A stretch of 64,000 bases of DNA, taken from NCBI GenBank assembly GCA_902798695.1, contig CADBXK010000001.1, positions 760,865 through 824,864 of the forward strand. Direction: 5' to 3'. A program made the translations under genes and the position numbers. Shown here one piece after another: positions 47,014-56,016 of this stretch. A model generated the notes under the pieces. The model was not told where the DNA came from and ran no database searches. It saw only the letters and a list, made by a program, of their open reading frames with translations. Within the stretch, counting starts at the first letter, position 1. Each line of letters opens with the position of its first letter. The DNA comes from Oscillospiraceae bacterium (GTDB lineage Bacteria > Bacillota > Clostridia > Oscillospirales > Ruminococcaceae).

Positions 47014-49029
47014 ATGAATAATAACGAAAAAAGGTCGCTCTCTCAAATATTAAGATTATATGTTTTTATTGTGGGTTTGGTAGTTTGTTTTTCAATTGCA
47101 GTAATCACTTTAATTAATTATCAAATAGTGGATGTAGATAAATATGTTAAATTAGCTGAGGCTGGAAATCAAATTAAGCAAGTTGTTCCTGCGGGTAGAG
47201 GAGAAATTGTAGATAGATATGGAAAAAAATTAGCTACCAATTCACTTGAACTGAGTTTGGTTATAAATAAAGAGTTCCCGATTCCTAATTCTGATGATGA
47301 TAAAGATACTGTTGCTAAAAAGAACAAAGAAGGCAATGATATAATCTTAAAAATAGTTCAAATTTTGGATGAAAGTGGCGTTGACTGGGGCGAAGGTATG
47401 TGTATTACCAGATCTGCACCATGTGAATTTAAGGGCGATAAAATTAATGAAGCCAACAAATTAAAAACAGCTTTATCTCAACAAAAATATGCTACCGCAG
47501 AGGATGCAATAGCCCTTTTGGTTGAAAAATTTAATATTCAAGGATATAATGAACAGCAAACTAGAGATATAGCAATAGTTAGAGGAATGATGTTAATAAA
47601 GGATTTTTCTTACAGTGGTATTTTTACGTTGGTTGAAAAGATTGATCCTACTTTTGCTGGTAAAATTACTGAAATGAAAAATTTAGTTAAGGGTATTACT
47701 ATATCTGAAACATCTACTCGAAAATATCCTTCGGAAGATGTTGCCGCTCATATTATAGGGAGTGTTGGGCCTATATATGCGGAAGAGGCTGAAAAATATA
47801 AAAGTAAAAACTATGCGTTGAACGATTTTGTTGGTAAAAGTGGTATAGAAAGTAAATTTGAAGATGAGCTTAGAGGTAAAAATGGTTTGTTGACCATAGA
47901 AAAAGATAAAGAGGGAAATACAACCAATCATTATTATATGGAGGGAGACGAACCTCAGCCAGGAAATAATATTAGGCTATCTATAGACTATGAATTTCAA
48001 AAAAGACTTCAAGAAGCACTTGGAGCATATACTAGGTCTCATAGTAATAATAGAGCATCTTCAAAAGGTTCTGGGTTGGTTGTCTTGGATGTTAAAACTG
48101 GGGAAGTGTTGGCTGCTGTAACCTATCCCTACTATAATATCAATGATTATAATACTAAATATAATGAATTGAAATCACAAAGTTTGAGTCCTCTTAAAAA
48201 CAGAGCTTTCGTAGAATTATATAGACCAGGATCTACTTGGAAAACATTTATGTCGGCTATTGGATTATATACAAATTCTATAAGTCCATCTACAAGATTT
48301 AATTGTGCAAATCCTTTTTTGGATACACAGATGGGATGCGAACAACATAGTCACTCGGGTTCTACTAGCTTATATACCGCTTTGCAGTGGTCCTGTAACA
48401 ACTATTTTTATAATGTTGCTAAAATTTTGACTATTGATAAGATAGATGAATTTGCACCTTATTTTGGTTTTGGTACTGACACAGGACTGGAACTTTATAA
48501 TTCTGACGGAAGAGTTACCAATCCAACTTTTTATAGAGAACACGGACAGCCATACTATGTTGGTTATACTTATCAGACGGGGATTGGGCAGGCTGAAGTT
48601 TATGTTACGCCTTTACAAATGGCTCTTTCGCAGTTAACAATAGCAAATAAAGGAACAAGATATGCTGCTCATATTTTGAAATCGATTGATAAGTATGATG
48701 GTAGTGAGACTATCACAGAAATTCAGCCTCAAATTCTTAGTGAGTTATCTAAGGATAATGTTGCCTGGAATACTACTATTAATGGTATGAAACAAATGGC
48801 TAGCACAGTTGCCTCGCTTTCTGGTTTAGATATTGCTACGAAATCAGGATCGCCTCAGTATTCCGACACTAACAAGGGATTGTTTAACTCGGCAGGTGTT
48901 GGAATATATCCAGCATCGAATCCGGAAATTGCTATGGGGCTTATGATTGAGGATGGAGATGCTGCACCTGCATTCTTTTCCCAAGTGGTTTCAATTTATA
49001 ACGAACTTAAACAAGCTAGACAACAATAG
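47014..49029 (+). CDS. mrdA: penicillin-binding protein 2, elongation transpeptidase
   Basis: Class B PBP of 671 residues for lateral peptidoglycan cross-linking. A short cytoplasmic tail is followed by one membrane helix (about 12-37), the pedestal region with AGRGEIVDRYGK, and the transpeptidase domain with catalytic PGSTWK, the SCN motif and the KSG motif in ATKSGSPQYS. A helical insertion of about 130 residues in the pedestal is visible. AAGGAGATG precedes the ATG. It completes the mreBCD shape operon. Confidence 0.93.
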   Translation: MNNNEKRSLSQILRLYVFIVGLVVCFSIAVITLINYQIVDVDKYVKLAEAGNQIKQVVPAGRGEIVDRYGKKLATNSLELSLVINKEFPIPNSDDDKDTVAKKNKEGNDIILKIVQILDESGVDWGEGMCITRSAPCEFKGDKINEANKLKTALSQQKYATAEDAIALLVEKFNIQGYNEQQTRDIAIVRGMMLIKDFSYSGIFTLVEKIDPTFAGKITEMKNLVKGITISETSTRKYPSEDVAAHIIGSVGPIYAEEAEKYKSKNYALNDFVGKSGIESKFEDELRGKNGLLTIEKDKEGNTTNHYYMEGDEPQPGNNIRLSIDYEFQKRLQEALGAYTRSHSNNRASSKGSGLVVLDVKTGEVLAAVTYPYYNINDYNTKYNELKSQSLSPLKNRAFVELYRPGSTWKTFMSAIGLYTNSISPSTRFNCANPFLDTQMGCEQHSHSGSTSLYTALQWSCNNYFYNVAKILTIDKIDEFAPYFGFGTDTGLELYNSDGRVTNPTFYREHGQPYYVGYTYQTGIGQAEVYVTPLQMALSQLTIANKGTRYAAHILKSIDKYDGSETITEIQPQILSELSKDNVAWNTTINGMKQMASTVASLSGLDIATKSGSPQYSDTNKGLFNSAGVGIYPASNPEIAMGLMIEDGDAAPAFFSQVVSIYNELKQARQQ

Positions 49030-49061
49030 TGTGTGGTTTTAATTATAAAAAGGTGGTTAAT

Positions 49062-49793
49062 ATGGCTAAAATATTTTCTGTTGCTTCCGGAAAAGGAGGT
49101 GTTGGCAAATCTACGGTGTGTTGTCATTTGGCAAGATCTATGGCTCAGCATGGTGAAAAAACACTTATTATTGAAATGGGTTGTGGATTTAGAGGGTTAG
49201 ATGTTTTTTTAAACATTGATCAGATTGTTTATGATTTTGGGGATGTTGTGGAAAAAAGATGTGATGTCTTTGATGCAATTCAAAATGTTAAGGATTGTGA
49301 ACTATTGGATCTTTTACCCGCATCGGTGGATTTTGAAAAAGAATTCGAAGATACAGATTATAATTACATATTTGATATTTTGCATGAAGAATATGATAAC
49401 ATAATTTTGGATTTGCCTTTGAGATATGATGTTTTGTATAGTATTAAGGATTTTATAGATGCTTGTTTGATTGTTGTAACGCCAGATCCTGTTTGTGTTA
49501 GAAACGCTTCAATGTGTGTTAATTTTATACATAACGAATTTGAAAAAGATATTGATATGAAATTGATTGTTAATAAAATATCTAAAAAGGCTTTTCGAAG
49601 AGGTTTTATTGATAATATCGATAGCATAATTGATGAAACTCAATTACAGTTTTTGGGTGGATTGCCTCAAAGTGAAAGTATAATATTGGCAAATTGCAAC
49701 GGTAGTGCTTTGAAAAAGCGCAGTTTGGAATATAGAATTTTTGACGCTATATATGAAAGATTAATTGGAAATAGCGTGAAGGTTTTAATATAG
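49062..49793 (+). CDS. MinD/ParA-like ATPase
   Basis: A 243-residue deviant-Walker ATPase: VASGKGGVGKSTVCCHLAR at the start and YDNIILDLPL as Walker B. The switch region after strand 2 reads EMGCGFRGLDVFL, where MinD has DIGLRNLD, so it is diverged. The C-terminus ends ERLIGNSVKVLI, a short amphipathic stretch that could be a weak membrane-targeting sequence. Its place after mreBCD-PBP2 is where minC-minD often lie, but no minC or minE is present. AAAAAGGTGG sets the start at ATG 49062. Confidence 0.78.
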   Translation: MAKIFSVASGKGGVGKSTVCCHLARSMAQHGEKTLIIEMGCGFRGLDVFLNIDQIVYDFGDVVEKRCDVFDAIQNVKDCELLDLLPASVDFEKEFEDTDYNYIFDILHEEYDNIILDLPLRYDVLYSIKDFIDACLIVVTPDPVCVRNASMCVNFIHNEFEKDIDMKLIVNKISKKAFRRGFIDNIDSIIDETQLQFLGGLPQSESIILANCNGSALKKRSLEYRIFDAIYERLIGNSVKVLI

Positions 49794-49829
49794 TTAGAAT
49801 GGATTACGTTTAGTGGGGGTAAATAATAT

Positions 49830-50240
49830 ATGAACATTGCTTTAGTGGCTCATGATTCAAAAAAAGAGTTGATGATTCAATTTTGTACGGCATATTGTGG
49901 GATTTTATCACAAAATAAATTATGTGCAACAGGAACAACAGGAAGGGTTGTTTCTATTGCAACGGGATTAAAAATTACAAGATATTTGAGTGGAAGTCAG
50001 GGCGGTGGCCAGCAAATTTCTGCTCGAATAGCATACAATGAAATCGATTTATTATTGTTTTTTAGAGATCCTTTAGTGGACAGGAGTAAGGAAGTTGATG
50101 ATATTGAGATGTTGAGATTATGCGATATGCATAATATTCCTGTTGCAACTAACATTGCTACAGCAGAGGTTTTAATTCACGGCTTGGAACGCGGGGATTT
50201 GGATTGGAGAAATATTGTTCATGAAAAAAGCAGTTTTTAA
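49830..50240 (+). CDS. mgsA: methylglyoxal synthase
   Basis: A 136-residue enzyme that converts dihydroxyacetone phosphate to methylglyoxal plus phosphate. Family blocks are NIALVAHDSKKELMIQF, CATGTTGRVV (phosphate loop), SGSQGGGQQISARIA, FFRDPLVDR with the catalytic aspartate region, and MHNIPVATNIATAE with the active-site histidine. Length is close to that of the E. coli enzyme. It follows the MinD-like gene by 36 bases and is closed by a strong terminator. Confidence 0.95.
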   Translation: MNIALVAHDSKKELMIQFCTAYCGILSQNKLCATGTTGRVVSIATGLKITRYLSGSQGGGQQISARIAYNEIDLLLFFRDPLVDRSKEVDDIEMLRLCDMHNIPVATNIATAEVLIHGLERGDLDWRNIVHEKSSF

Positions 50241-50264
50241 ATTTTAACAATTGTTAAGTGATTT

Positions 50265-50302
50265 AGATAAGGTTAGGTATATAGCCTTATCTTTTATTTT
50301 TT
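50265..50302 (+). terminator. mgsA terminator
   Basis: AGATAAGG at 50265-50272 pairs with CCTTATCT at 50285-50292, followed by TTTATTTTTT. Confidence 0.8.
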
Positions 50303-50417
50303 GCGGATAATTTAATAAAAATTGCTATTTGGTATGTTACTGGATTTTGACTTTTTTTATTTTAAATAAAAAGTTGATTTTATTAGAAAACTGGTGTTTT
50401 GATGGATGTGGTCTGTC

Positions 50418-50446
50418 TTGACTTGCCGGTCTATAAGTAGTATCAT
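50418..50446 (+). promoter_or_regulatory. hisS-aspS promoter
   Basis: TTGACT at 50418-50423 and TATCAT at 50441-50446, with a 17-base spacer. No T-box sequence (no AGGGTGG or ACCGCG) is seen between 50303 and 50506. Confidence 0.55.
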
Positions 50447-50506
50447 TATAACGTGTTATGTTGTTTTTTATGCGTAGAATTATTGAAACAAGAAGGGTTT
50501 GTTTTT

Positions 50507-51778
50507 ATGAAATATAAGTTTAAGGCTCCGAGAGGAACACAAGATATTTTGCCAAATCAAAGTGAAGTTTTGCAAAAAATTGAGAGAAAAATTTTCGAAA
50601 TTGCAAAACGTTTTGGCTTTTCGGAACTCAGAGTTCCTACTTTTGAGCATACTGAACTATTTACTCGTTCGGTTGGGGATTCTACTGATGTTGTTCAAAA
50701 AGAAATGTTTACTTTTGAAGACAGAGGTGGTAGATCTTTATCTTTGAGACCGGAGGGTACGGCTGGCGTTGTTAGAGCTGTTGTTGAATCTGGTTTGATT
50801 AATGAGTCTTTACCTTTGAAAGTTTGTTATTTACTTAGTTGCTTTAGAAATGAAAGACCACAAGCAGGTAGGTTGAAAGAGTTTCATCAGTTTGGTTTTG
50901 AGCTGTTTGGATCTAGCAGTCCGGTTGCTGACGCGGAAATTATTTCTTTGATTAACTATTTATTTGAAGAATTGGGCCTTTTGAATATTAAATTGGAATT
51001 GAATTCTATTGGTTGTTCGAGTTGTCGTGGTAAATATATTGATGCATTAGTTGATTATTACAAAGAGTATAAAAACGATCTGTGTGAGACGTGTTTGGAT
51101 CGATTAGACAAGAATCCGATGAGACTTATTGATTGTAAAAATACAACTTGTAAAGAAATTTCAAAAAGTGCTCCCAAAATATTAGACTACCTTTGTGATG
51201 AGTGTTTAGATCATTTTGAAAATGTTAAAAGATTTTTGGATGAGCAGGAAATAAAATATGATATAAATCCTTATATCGTTCGGGGATTGGATTATTATAC
51301 GAGGACAGTTTTTGAATTTACTTCTACTGATCTTGGATCTCAAAGCACTGTTTGTGGTGGTGGAAGATATGATGGTTTGGTTGAAATTATTGGGGGAAAA
51401 TCTGTTCCGGCACTTGGTTGTGGAATGGGAATTGAGCGATTAATGTTAATAATGGAGGCTCAAAAGAATCCGTTAACTGTTTTTGAAAAGCAATGCGATA
51501 TATATATTGGTAATATTGGAGTCGCTGCTTTGGAAGTATGCAATGTTTTGGCTTTGAAGTTGAGAAAAGCTGGCTTTTGTGTACAAACAGATTTGATTGG
51601 TAGAAGTGTTAAAGCACAAATGAAATATGCAGATAAAATAGGAGCAAAATATGCTTGCATTATTGGTGATTCGGAAATTGAGCAGGGAAAAGTTCTAATT
51701 AAAAATATGCAAGATGGAGAGAATTTTGAAGTTTTATTAGAAAATTTTGTGGACAAGTTTATTGAAAAAATTCAGTGA
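50507..51778 (+). CDS. hisS: histidyl-tRNA synthetase
   Basis: Class II synthetase of 423 residues. It shows KAPRGTQDILP, motif 2 within CFRNERPQAGRLKEFHQFGFE, the histidine-specific GLDYYTRTVFEF, GGGRYDGL, motif 3 in PALGCGMGIERL, and a C-terminal anticodon-binding domain. ATG 50507 stands behind AGAAGGG; the longer frame has no site. aspS follows, and the hisS-aspS pair is common in Firmicutes. Confidence 0.96.
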   Translation: MKYKFKAPRGTQDILPNQSEVLQKIERKIFEIAKRFGFSELRVPTFEHTELFTRSVGDSTDVVQKEMFTFEDRGGRSLSLRPEGTAGVVRAVVESGLINESLPLKVCYLLSCFRNERPQAGRLKEFHQFGFELFGSSSPVADAEIISLINYLFEELGLLNIKLELNSIGCSSCRGKYIDALVDYYKEYKNDLCETCLDRLDKNPMRLIDCKNTTCKEISKSAPKILDYLCDECLDHFENVKRFLDEQEIKYDINPYIVRGLDYYTRTVFEFTSTDLGSQSTVCGGGRYDGLVEIIGGKSVPALGCGMGIERLMLIMEAQKNPLTVFEKQCDIYIGNIGVAALEVCNVLALKLRKAGFCVQTDLIGRSVKAQMKYADKIGAKYACIIGDSEIEQGKVLIKNMQDGENFEVLLENFVDKFIEKIQ

Positions 51779-51821
51779 GAAAGTTTTATAAATATAATTT
51801 GTTATCGGGAGGATTATTTAA

Positions 51822-53603
51822 GTGGAATATATGGGAATTGATGGGTTAAAAAGAACCAAATATTGTGGTCTTTTTTCTCAGGATGATGTTGGAAAAGAAG
51901 TTGTTGCTATGGGTTGGATTGCAAAGCAACGTGATTTGGGTAACTTGATTTTTATTGATTTGCGTGATAGAACCGGAATTGTTCAATTAGCTTTTGGAGA
52001 TGAAACTGATAGAGCAATTTTCGATAAGGCATCTATTTGCAGATCTGAATTTGTTCTTGCGGCTAAAGGAATTGTTCGTGAGAGATCTAACAAAAATCCT
52101 GATATTAAGACGGGTTCTATTGAAATTTTTGTTAGTGAATTGAGAATATTATCTAAGTCAGATGTTCCGCCTTTTGAAATATCCGATCAAAATAATACTA
52201 ATATCGATTTAAGACTTAGATATAGATATTTGGATCTTAGACGGGGAGAAATGCAAAAAACACTTTGGTTGCGTCATAAGATTGTTAAGGCTGCTCGGGA
52301 CTATTTTGATGATAGTGGATTTATTGAAATAGAAACTCCCATGTTAGTTAAATCTACCCCAGAAGGAGCTAGAGACTATTTGGTTCCATCTAGAGTTCAC
52401 AAAGGTAAATTTTATGCTTTGCCACAATCTCCTCAATTATATAAGCAACTTCTTATGTTGGCTGGATATGATAGATATTTTCAGGTTACTCGTTGTTTTA
52501 GAGATGAAGATTTGAGAGCTGATCGTCAGCCTGAATTTACTCAAATTGACCTTGAAATGAGCTTTGTAGATCAAAATGATGTTATGGACATTAACGAAGG
52601 TTTTATAAAAACTGTTTTTAAAAACATATTGGATATTGATTTGAAAACTCCATTTTTAAAGATGCCATATGATGAAGCTATGAACAGATTCGGTTCTGAC
52701 AAGCCTGATGTTCGTTTTGGTTTAGAATTAGTTGATTTGACTTCGGGATTAAAATCTACAGAATTTAAGGTTTTTGCAAATGCTGCGAAATCTGGTAGTA
52801 TTAGAGCTATAAATTTTAAAGATGGTGCAGAAAAGGTTTCTAGAAAAGAAATAGACAAATTAATTGATTTTGTTAAAACCTACAAGGCTAAAGGTTTGGC
52901 ATATAGTAAACTTTTAGATGGAAAACGCAGTTCTAGTTATGAGAAATTCTTAAAAGATGAAGAAATAGCTTTTATAGATAAGGCTGTTGATGCACAAGAC
53001 GGAGATTTGATTTTGATTGTTGCTGATTCTGATAATAGAGTTGTGTTCGATAGTTTGGGAGCTTTAAGAATTCACTTGGGCAACAAGTATGAATTGTTTG
53101 ATAAAGATGAATTTGCGTTTTTATGGGTTACTGAATTTCCATTACTTGAGTACAATGATGAGCAAGAAAGATATGTTGCAAAGCACCATCCATTTACTTC
53201 GGTTTTGGATTCTGATGTTGAATTACTTGAAACTAGTCCGGAGAAATGTCGTGCTAAGGCCTACGATTTGGTTTTAAATGGATGTGAATTGGGTGGAGGA
53301 TCTATTAGAATAAACAACAGAAATATGCAAGATATGATGTTTAAGGCACTTGGATTTAGTGAACACGAAGCTCAAGAAAAATTTGGATTTTTGTTGGATG
53401 CTTTCAAATATGGTGCACCACCCCATGGCGGAATGGCCTATGGATTGGACAGGCTTGTTATGCTTATGCTGAAAAAAGACAGTATTAGAGATGTTATTGC
53501 TTTCCCGAAAGTTCAAAATGCTGGTGAGCTTATGACACAGTGTCCGGCTCAGGTTGAAAAGACTCAATTAGATGAATTGAATGTTAAAATAATTGAAGAT
53601 TAG
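51822..53603 (+). CDS. aspS: aspartyl-tRNA synthetase
   Basis: Class IIb synthetase of 593 residues in the bacterial form. It has an N-terminal OB-fold anticodon domain (VVAMGWIAKQRDLGNLIFIDLRD), catalytic motif 1 region, TPEGARDYLVPSR, motif 2 at CFRDEDLRADRQPEFTQIDLE, an inserted GAD domain at about 290-420, and motif 3 at GGMAYGLDRLVML. GTG 51822 follows CGGGAGGAT. A strong terminator closes the hisS-aspS operon. Confidence 0.96.
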   Translation: MEYMGIDGLKRTKYCGLFSQDDVGKEVVAMGWIAKQRDLGNLIFIDLRDRTGIVQLAFGDETDRAIFDKASICRSEFVLAAKGIVRERSNKNPDIKTGSIEIFVSELRILSKSDVPPFEISDQNNTNIDLRLRYRYLDLRRGEMQKTLWLRHKIVKAARDYFDDSGFIEIETPMLVKSTPEGARDYLVPSRVHKGKFYALPQSPQLYKQLLMLAGYDRYFQVTRCFRDEDLRADRQPEFTQIDLEMSFVDQNDVMDINEGFIKTVFKNILDIDLKTPFLKMPYDEAMNRFGSDKPDVRFGLELVDLTSGLKSTEFKVFANAAKSGSIRAINFKDGAEKVSRKEIDKLIDFVKTYKAKGLAYSKLLDGKRSSSYEKFLKDEEIAFIDKAVDAQDGDLILIVADSDNRVVFDSLGALRIHLGNKYELFDKDEFAFLWVTEFPLLEYNDEQERYVAKHHPFTSVLDSDVELLETSPEKCRAKAYDLVLNGCELGGGSIRINNRNMQDMMFKALGFSEHEAQEKFGFLLDAFKYGAPPHGGMAYGLDRLVMLMLKKDSIRDVIAFPKVQNAGELMTQCPAQVEKTQLDELNVKIIED

Positions 53604-53624
53604 TTTTAATTTTAACTTAAATTT

Positions 53625-53660
53625 AAATTAGCAGAACGCTTTGTCCTGCTAATTTTTTAT
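53625..53660 (+). terminator. aspS terminator
   Basis: AAATTAGCAG at 53625-53634 pairs perfectly with CTGCTAATTT at 53646-53655 and is followed by TTTATTTT. Confidence 0.85.
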
Positions 53661-53669
53661 TTTGACATT

Positions 53670-53698
53670 TTCACAAAAATAATTAATATGCATATAAT
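53670..53698 (+). promoter_or_regulatory. promoter of the cysteine-rich gene
   Basis: TTCACA at 53670-53675 and TATAAT at 53693-53698, 17-base spacer. A TTGACA at 53662 is also present but is 25 bases from this -10. Confidence 0.5.
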
Positions 53699-53732
53699 GT
53701 AAATAATTTAATATTTTGGGGGAGTGGATTTT

Positions 53733-54143
53733 ATGAGTTGTGGATGTATGAATTCTGGAAATAGAAGCGTTTTTTCTGGAATTGATCTTTGTAGGGAAGG
53801 AATATCGGATTGTTGCAATGGATTGAGTTCCATTCAGGAAAATAATGTAAGAAATGGAACCGACAGAATTCGAAATGGAATATATAAATGTTCTCAAGGA
53901 CTATCAATTATACGTCGTGTTACCAGTGGGGCAAATAATTGCAGCAGTTCGCTTACAAGACAACTCAGAAAATGTTGCCAGGAGCTAAATAATATAAGAT
54001 TTGGCAGACGCGATATTATTAGAAATAATGTTGAAAACGGAGCTACGGATGTTAATTCGGCTGTTTGCTCTTTAGGACAACTCATTGAACAAATTAATAG
54101 TGATTTTGAAAACACAAATACCGATTGTTGTAATAATCGCTAA
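53733..54143 (+). CDS. small cysteine-rich protein, function unknown
   Basis: A 136-residue hydrophilic protein with ten cysteines, several in pairs (SDCCNG, KCCQEL, TDCCNN) and a CGC near the N-terminus. It is rich in Asn, Arg, Ser and Gly and has no signal peptide or membrane helix. An internal two-fold repeat is likely, since RNGTDRIRNGIYKCSQGLS and GRRDIIRNNVENG share a spacing of charged and glycine residues. Cysteine pairs and Asn content recall spore-coat or metal-binding proteins, but no family is recognised. GGGGGAG precedes ATG 53733. It converges on the radical SAM gene. Confidence 0.75.
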   Translation: MSCGCMNSGNRSVFSGIDLCREGISDCCNGLSSIQENNVRNGTDRIRNGIYKCSQGLSIIRRVTSGANNCSSSLTRQLRKCCQELNNIRFGRRDIIRNNVENGATDVNSAVCSLGQLIEQINSDFENTNTDCCNNR

Positions 54144-54200
54144 CAAAAAAAGGTGGCTAGCATTATAAAATACAAACCAACTTTAATTTTTTGTTTATCG

Positions 54201-55214
54201 CTATTTATAATCGCAATATATGCTTTCGCACATATTTCCTGTGGTAAAATATGATAATTGTTTACAGCCACCACGACATAAATTGCCTCTATCGCAGTTA
54301 CTACATTTTCCCTTTAGATCGGACATTTTAAAATTTCGATTGTAGGCAAAAGCATTGGGCTTAGTCCAAATTTCTTTTAGCGACTCTTTTTGCAAGTTGC
54401 CTTCAATAAATTTGTCGTCATATAAAGACAAACATCCTTTTACATTTCCAATACTATCTATTCCAACTACATATAAACCGGCTTGACATCCTGGAAATTC
54501 TGCGTCTTTAAATCCTCGTATATATTTTTCGTTTTGGTCAAAATATCCTATGTTGTCTCCGGCAACAATTAGTATTTTGTTTTCTTCATTTTTCTCTCGA
54601 ATAAAATTGGTAATATATAAAACGTCATAGGGAGATATTAGAAAATTTTCCTTGTCTTTGGCATTACCCATTGGCGAACACAGTTGCATTTGCCAAACGT
54701 CTACATTTAAACTCGTTAGCAGTTTATACATATCTTCAAGATCATCTATATTTAATTTCGATATTGTTGTTATCGCTTCTGTTGAATATCCCATAGATTT
54801 TAGTCGTTTGAAAGTTTTTATTATTTCGTTAAAACCATCTTTTTTTCCGCGAATTTTATTATGTGAGGTCTCCATGCCGTCCATTGAAATTCCTATTTGA
54901 GTTATTCCGGATTTTTTTATTTGCTCATATTGATCATCATTTATATGATATCCGTTAGTTATGATATTTGTATATATCTTGTTATCGACAAATTTTTTTG
55001 CGATTTTTTCCCAGCCTTTCTTAAAGAAAAGCTCACCGCCTATTAGGGTTATCATCTTTAAATTCATGTCTATTAATTGTTGTGCAACATCCATGCATTT
55101 ATCGAATGATAGTTCTTGTCTTTGTTTTGTTCCTGCTTTCGATCCGCAGTGCATACAATTCATATTACATTTTAGAGTCATCTCCCAAACCGCTTGCCTT
55201 GGGTAATATTCCAT
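54201..55214 (-). CDS. radical SAM-SPASM peptide maturase candidate
   Basis: A 337-residue radical SAM enzyme. LKCNMNCMHCGSKAG gives the CxxxCxxC motif for the SAM-binding 4Fe-4S cluster; LIGGELF is the usual GGE motif. The C-terminus is a SPASM domain with auxiliary-cluster cysteines (PGCQAGLYVVGIDSIGNVKGC, then CSNCDRGNLCRGGCKQL and a final Cys near EySIYC). Such enzymes make thioether or C-C links in ribosomal peptides. Two leader-type peptide genes lie directly upstream on the same strand. AGAAGGAGA precedes the ATG. Confidence 0.88.
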   Translation of the reverse strand: MEYYPRQAVWEMTLKCNMNCMHCGSKAGTKQRQELSFDKCMDVAQQLIDMNLKMITLIGGELFFKKGWEKIAKKFVDNKIYTNIITNGYHINDDQYEQIKKSGITQIGISMDGMETSHNKIRGKKDGFNEIIKTFKRLKSMGYSTEAITTISKLNIDDLEDMYKLLTSLNVDVWQMQLCSPMGNAKDKENFLISPYDVLYITNFIREKNEENKILIVAGDNIGYFDQNEKYIRGFKDAEFPGCQAGLYVVGIDSIGNVKGCLSLYDDKFIEGNLQKESLKEIWTKPNAFAYNRNFKMSDLKGKCSNCDRGNLCRGGCKQLSYFTTGNMCESIYCDYK

Positions 55215-55230
55215 GAAATTATCTCCTTCT

Positions 55231-55277
55231 AAAAAAATAAGGAAACATATGTTTTACTTAAACAAACATTTCCTTAT
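55231..55277 (-). terminator. attenuating terminator between peptide genes and radical SAM gene
   Basis: On the minus strand ATAAGGAAA pairs with TTTCCTTAT (arms at 55269-55277 and 55237-55245) and is followed by seven T residues. It sits just before the radical SAM gene, so it would give more precursor than enzyme transcript. Confidence 0.7.
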
Positions 55278-55320
55278 AAGTGTAAAATATTTAAAAATTG
55301 ATTATGCTTACAAAATAGAA

Positions 55321-55512
55321 TCATGAAAGAGGAATTACGTAGTGCATATGATCTGATGTTGATTGATATACAGATACTTGCACATTATCGTCAAATGTTA
55401 CACCATATTCTGATTTTATGGTTTCTTTTGGATTGTCTAGAAGATTTTTCTTAAATTCTTTATCTTTTTTTGATTTTTCTACTATATTATCATACAACTC
55501 ATTCATTGTCAT
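55321..55512 (-). CDS. NHLP-like leader-only peptide
   Basis: A 63-residue protein resembling the nitrile-hydratase-like leader peptide (NHLP) family: KEFKKNLLDNPKETIKSEYG, then VTFDDNVQVSVYQ and a final strand HMHYVIPLS. It stops where the leader fold would end, with no double-glycine and no core. It may be a recognition or chaperone subunit for the enzyme, or a precursor that has lost its core. ATG 55512 stands behind AAGAGGTG. It lies 12 bases after the precursor gene. Confidence 0.72.
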   Translation of the reverse strand: MTMNELYDNIVEKSKKDKEFKKNLLDNPKETIKSEYGVTFDDNVQVSVYQSTSDHMHYVIPLS

Positions 55513-55524
55513 ATTTATCACCTC

Positions 55525-55827
55525 TTAAAACTTTATGTTAAATGAAGGATTAAAACACATATATCCGCAAGTCATATTATTTAGTATTTTTGAATTTGAC
55601 ATTTGAAAACCACCAGCTACACTATTTAAATCATTATCATCAAGAGCACCATCTTCTGGAGGTAATGTGAAAACAACATGGTTTTCATCAGAAATATGAT
55701 ATGTTATTTTGTAGGGTGGATCGTAATCAAATTCTTCTTTAATTGCCTTATTAGCATCTTTTAAAAGTTTTGATCTAAATTGAGGATCATCTATTGCTTT
55801 TTGAGTATATTTATCTAAGTTTGCCAT
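55525..55827 (-). CDS. NHLP-type RiPP precursor peptide
   Basis: A 100-residue predicted precursor. Residues 1-73 match the NHLP leader pattern (PQFRSKLLKDANKAIKEEF, ITYHISDENHVVFTLPP) and end LDDNDLNSVAGG, a double-glycine cleavage site. The 27-residue core after it contains TCGYMCFNPSFNIKF, with two cysteines three residues apart. Its neighbours are a leader-only homologue and a radical SAM-SPASM enzyme. No transporter or protease gene is adjacent. GAAGGGAG precedes the ATG. Confidence 0.8.
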   Translation of the reverse strand: MANLDKYTQKAIDDPQFRSKLLKDANKAIKEEFDYDPPYKITYHISDENHVVFTLPPEDGALDDNDLNSVAGGFQMSNSKILNNMTCGYMCFNPSFNIKF

Positions 55828-55891
55828 GTTTTTCTACACTCCCTTCGATAAAAACAATATAAAATACATGTTATTAATATTAATTACCACA

Positions 55892-55920
55892 AGTATATCA
55901 TATTATACATTTTTTTGCAA
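55892..55920 (-). promoter_or_regulatory. promoter of the RiPP cluster
   Basis: Reading the minus strand, TTGCAA (55920-55915) and TATACT (55897-55892) are 17 bases apart, upstream of the precursor gene. Confidence 0.6.
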
Positions 55921-56016
55921 TGTGTTTGCGGGTTTTTTGTTAAATATCAGCAAAAAAAATTGCGAATGTTATGTATTTTGATGTTTATATAAAAGTATTT
56001 AATTATAAATTTGTAT

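Noticed and set aside
50303..50506. T-box riboswitch before hisS-aspS
   Set aside because: No conserved AGGGTGG or antiterminator ACCGCG sequence and no terminator hairpin in the leader; only a promoter is seen.
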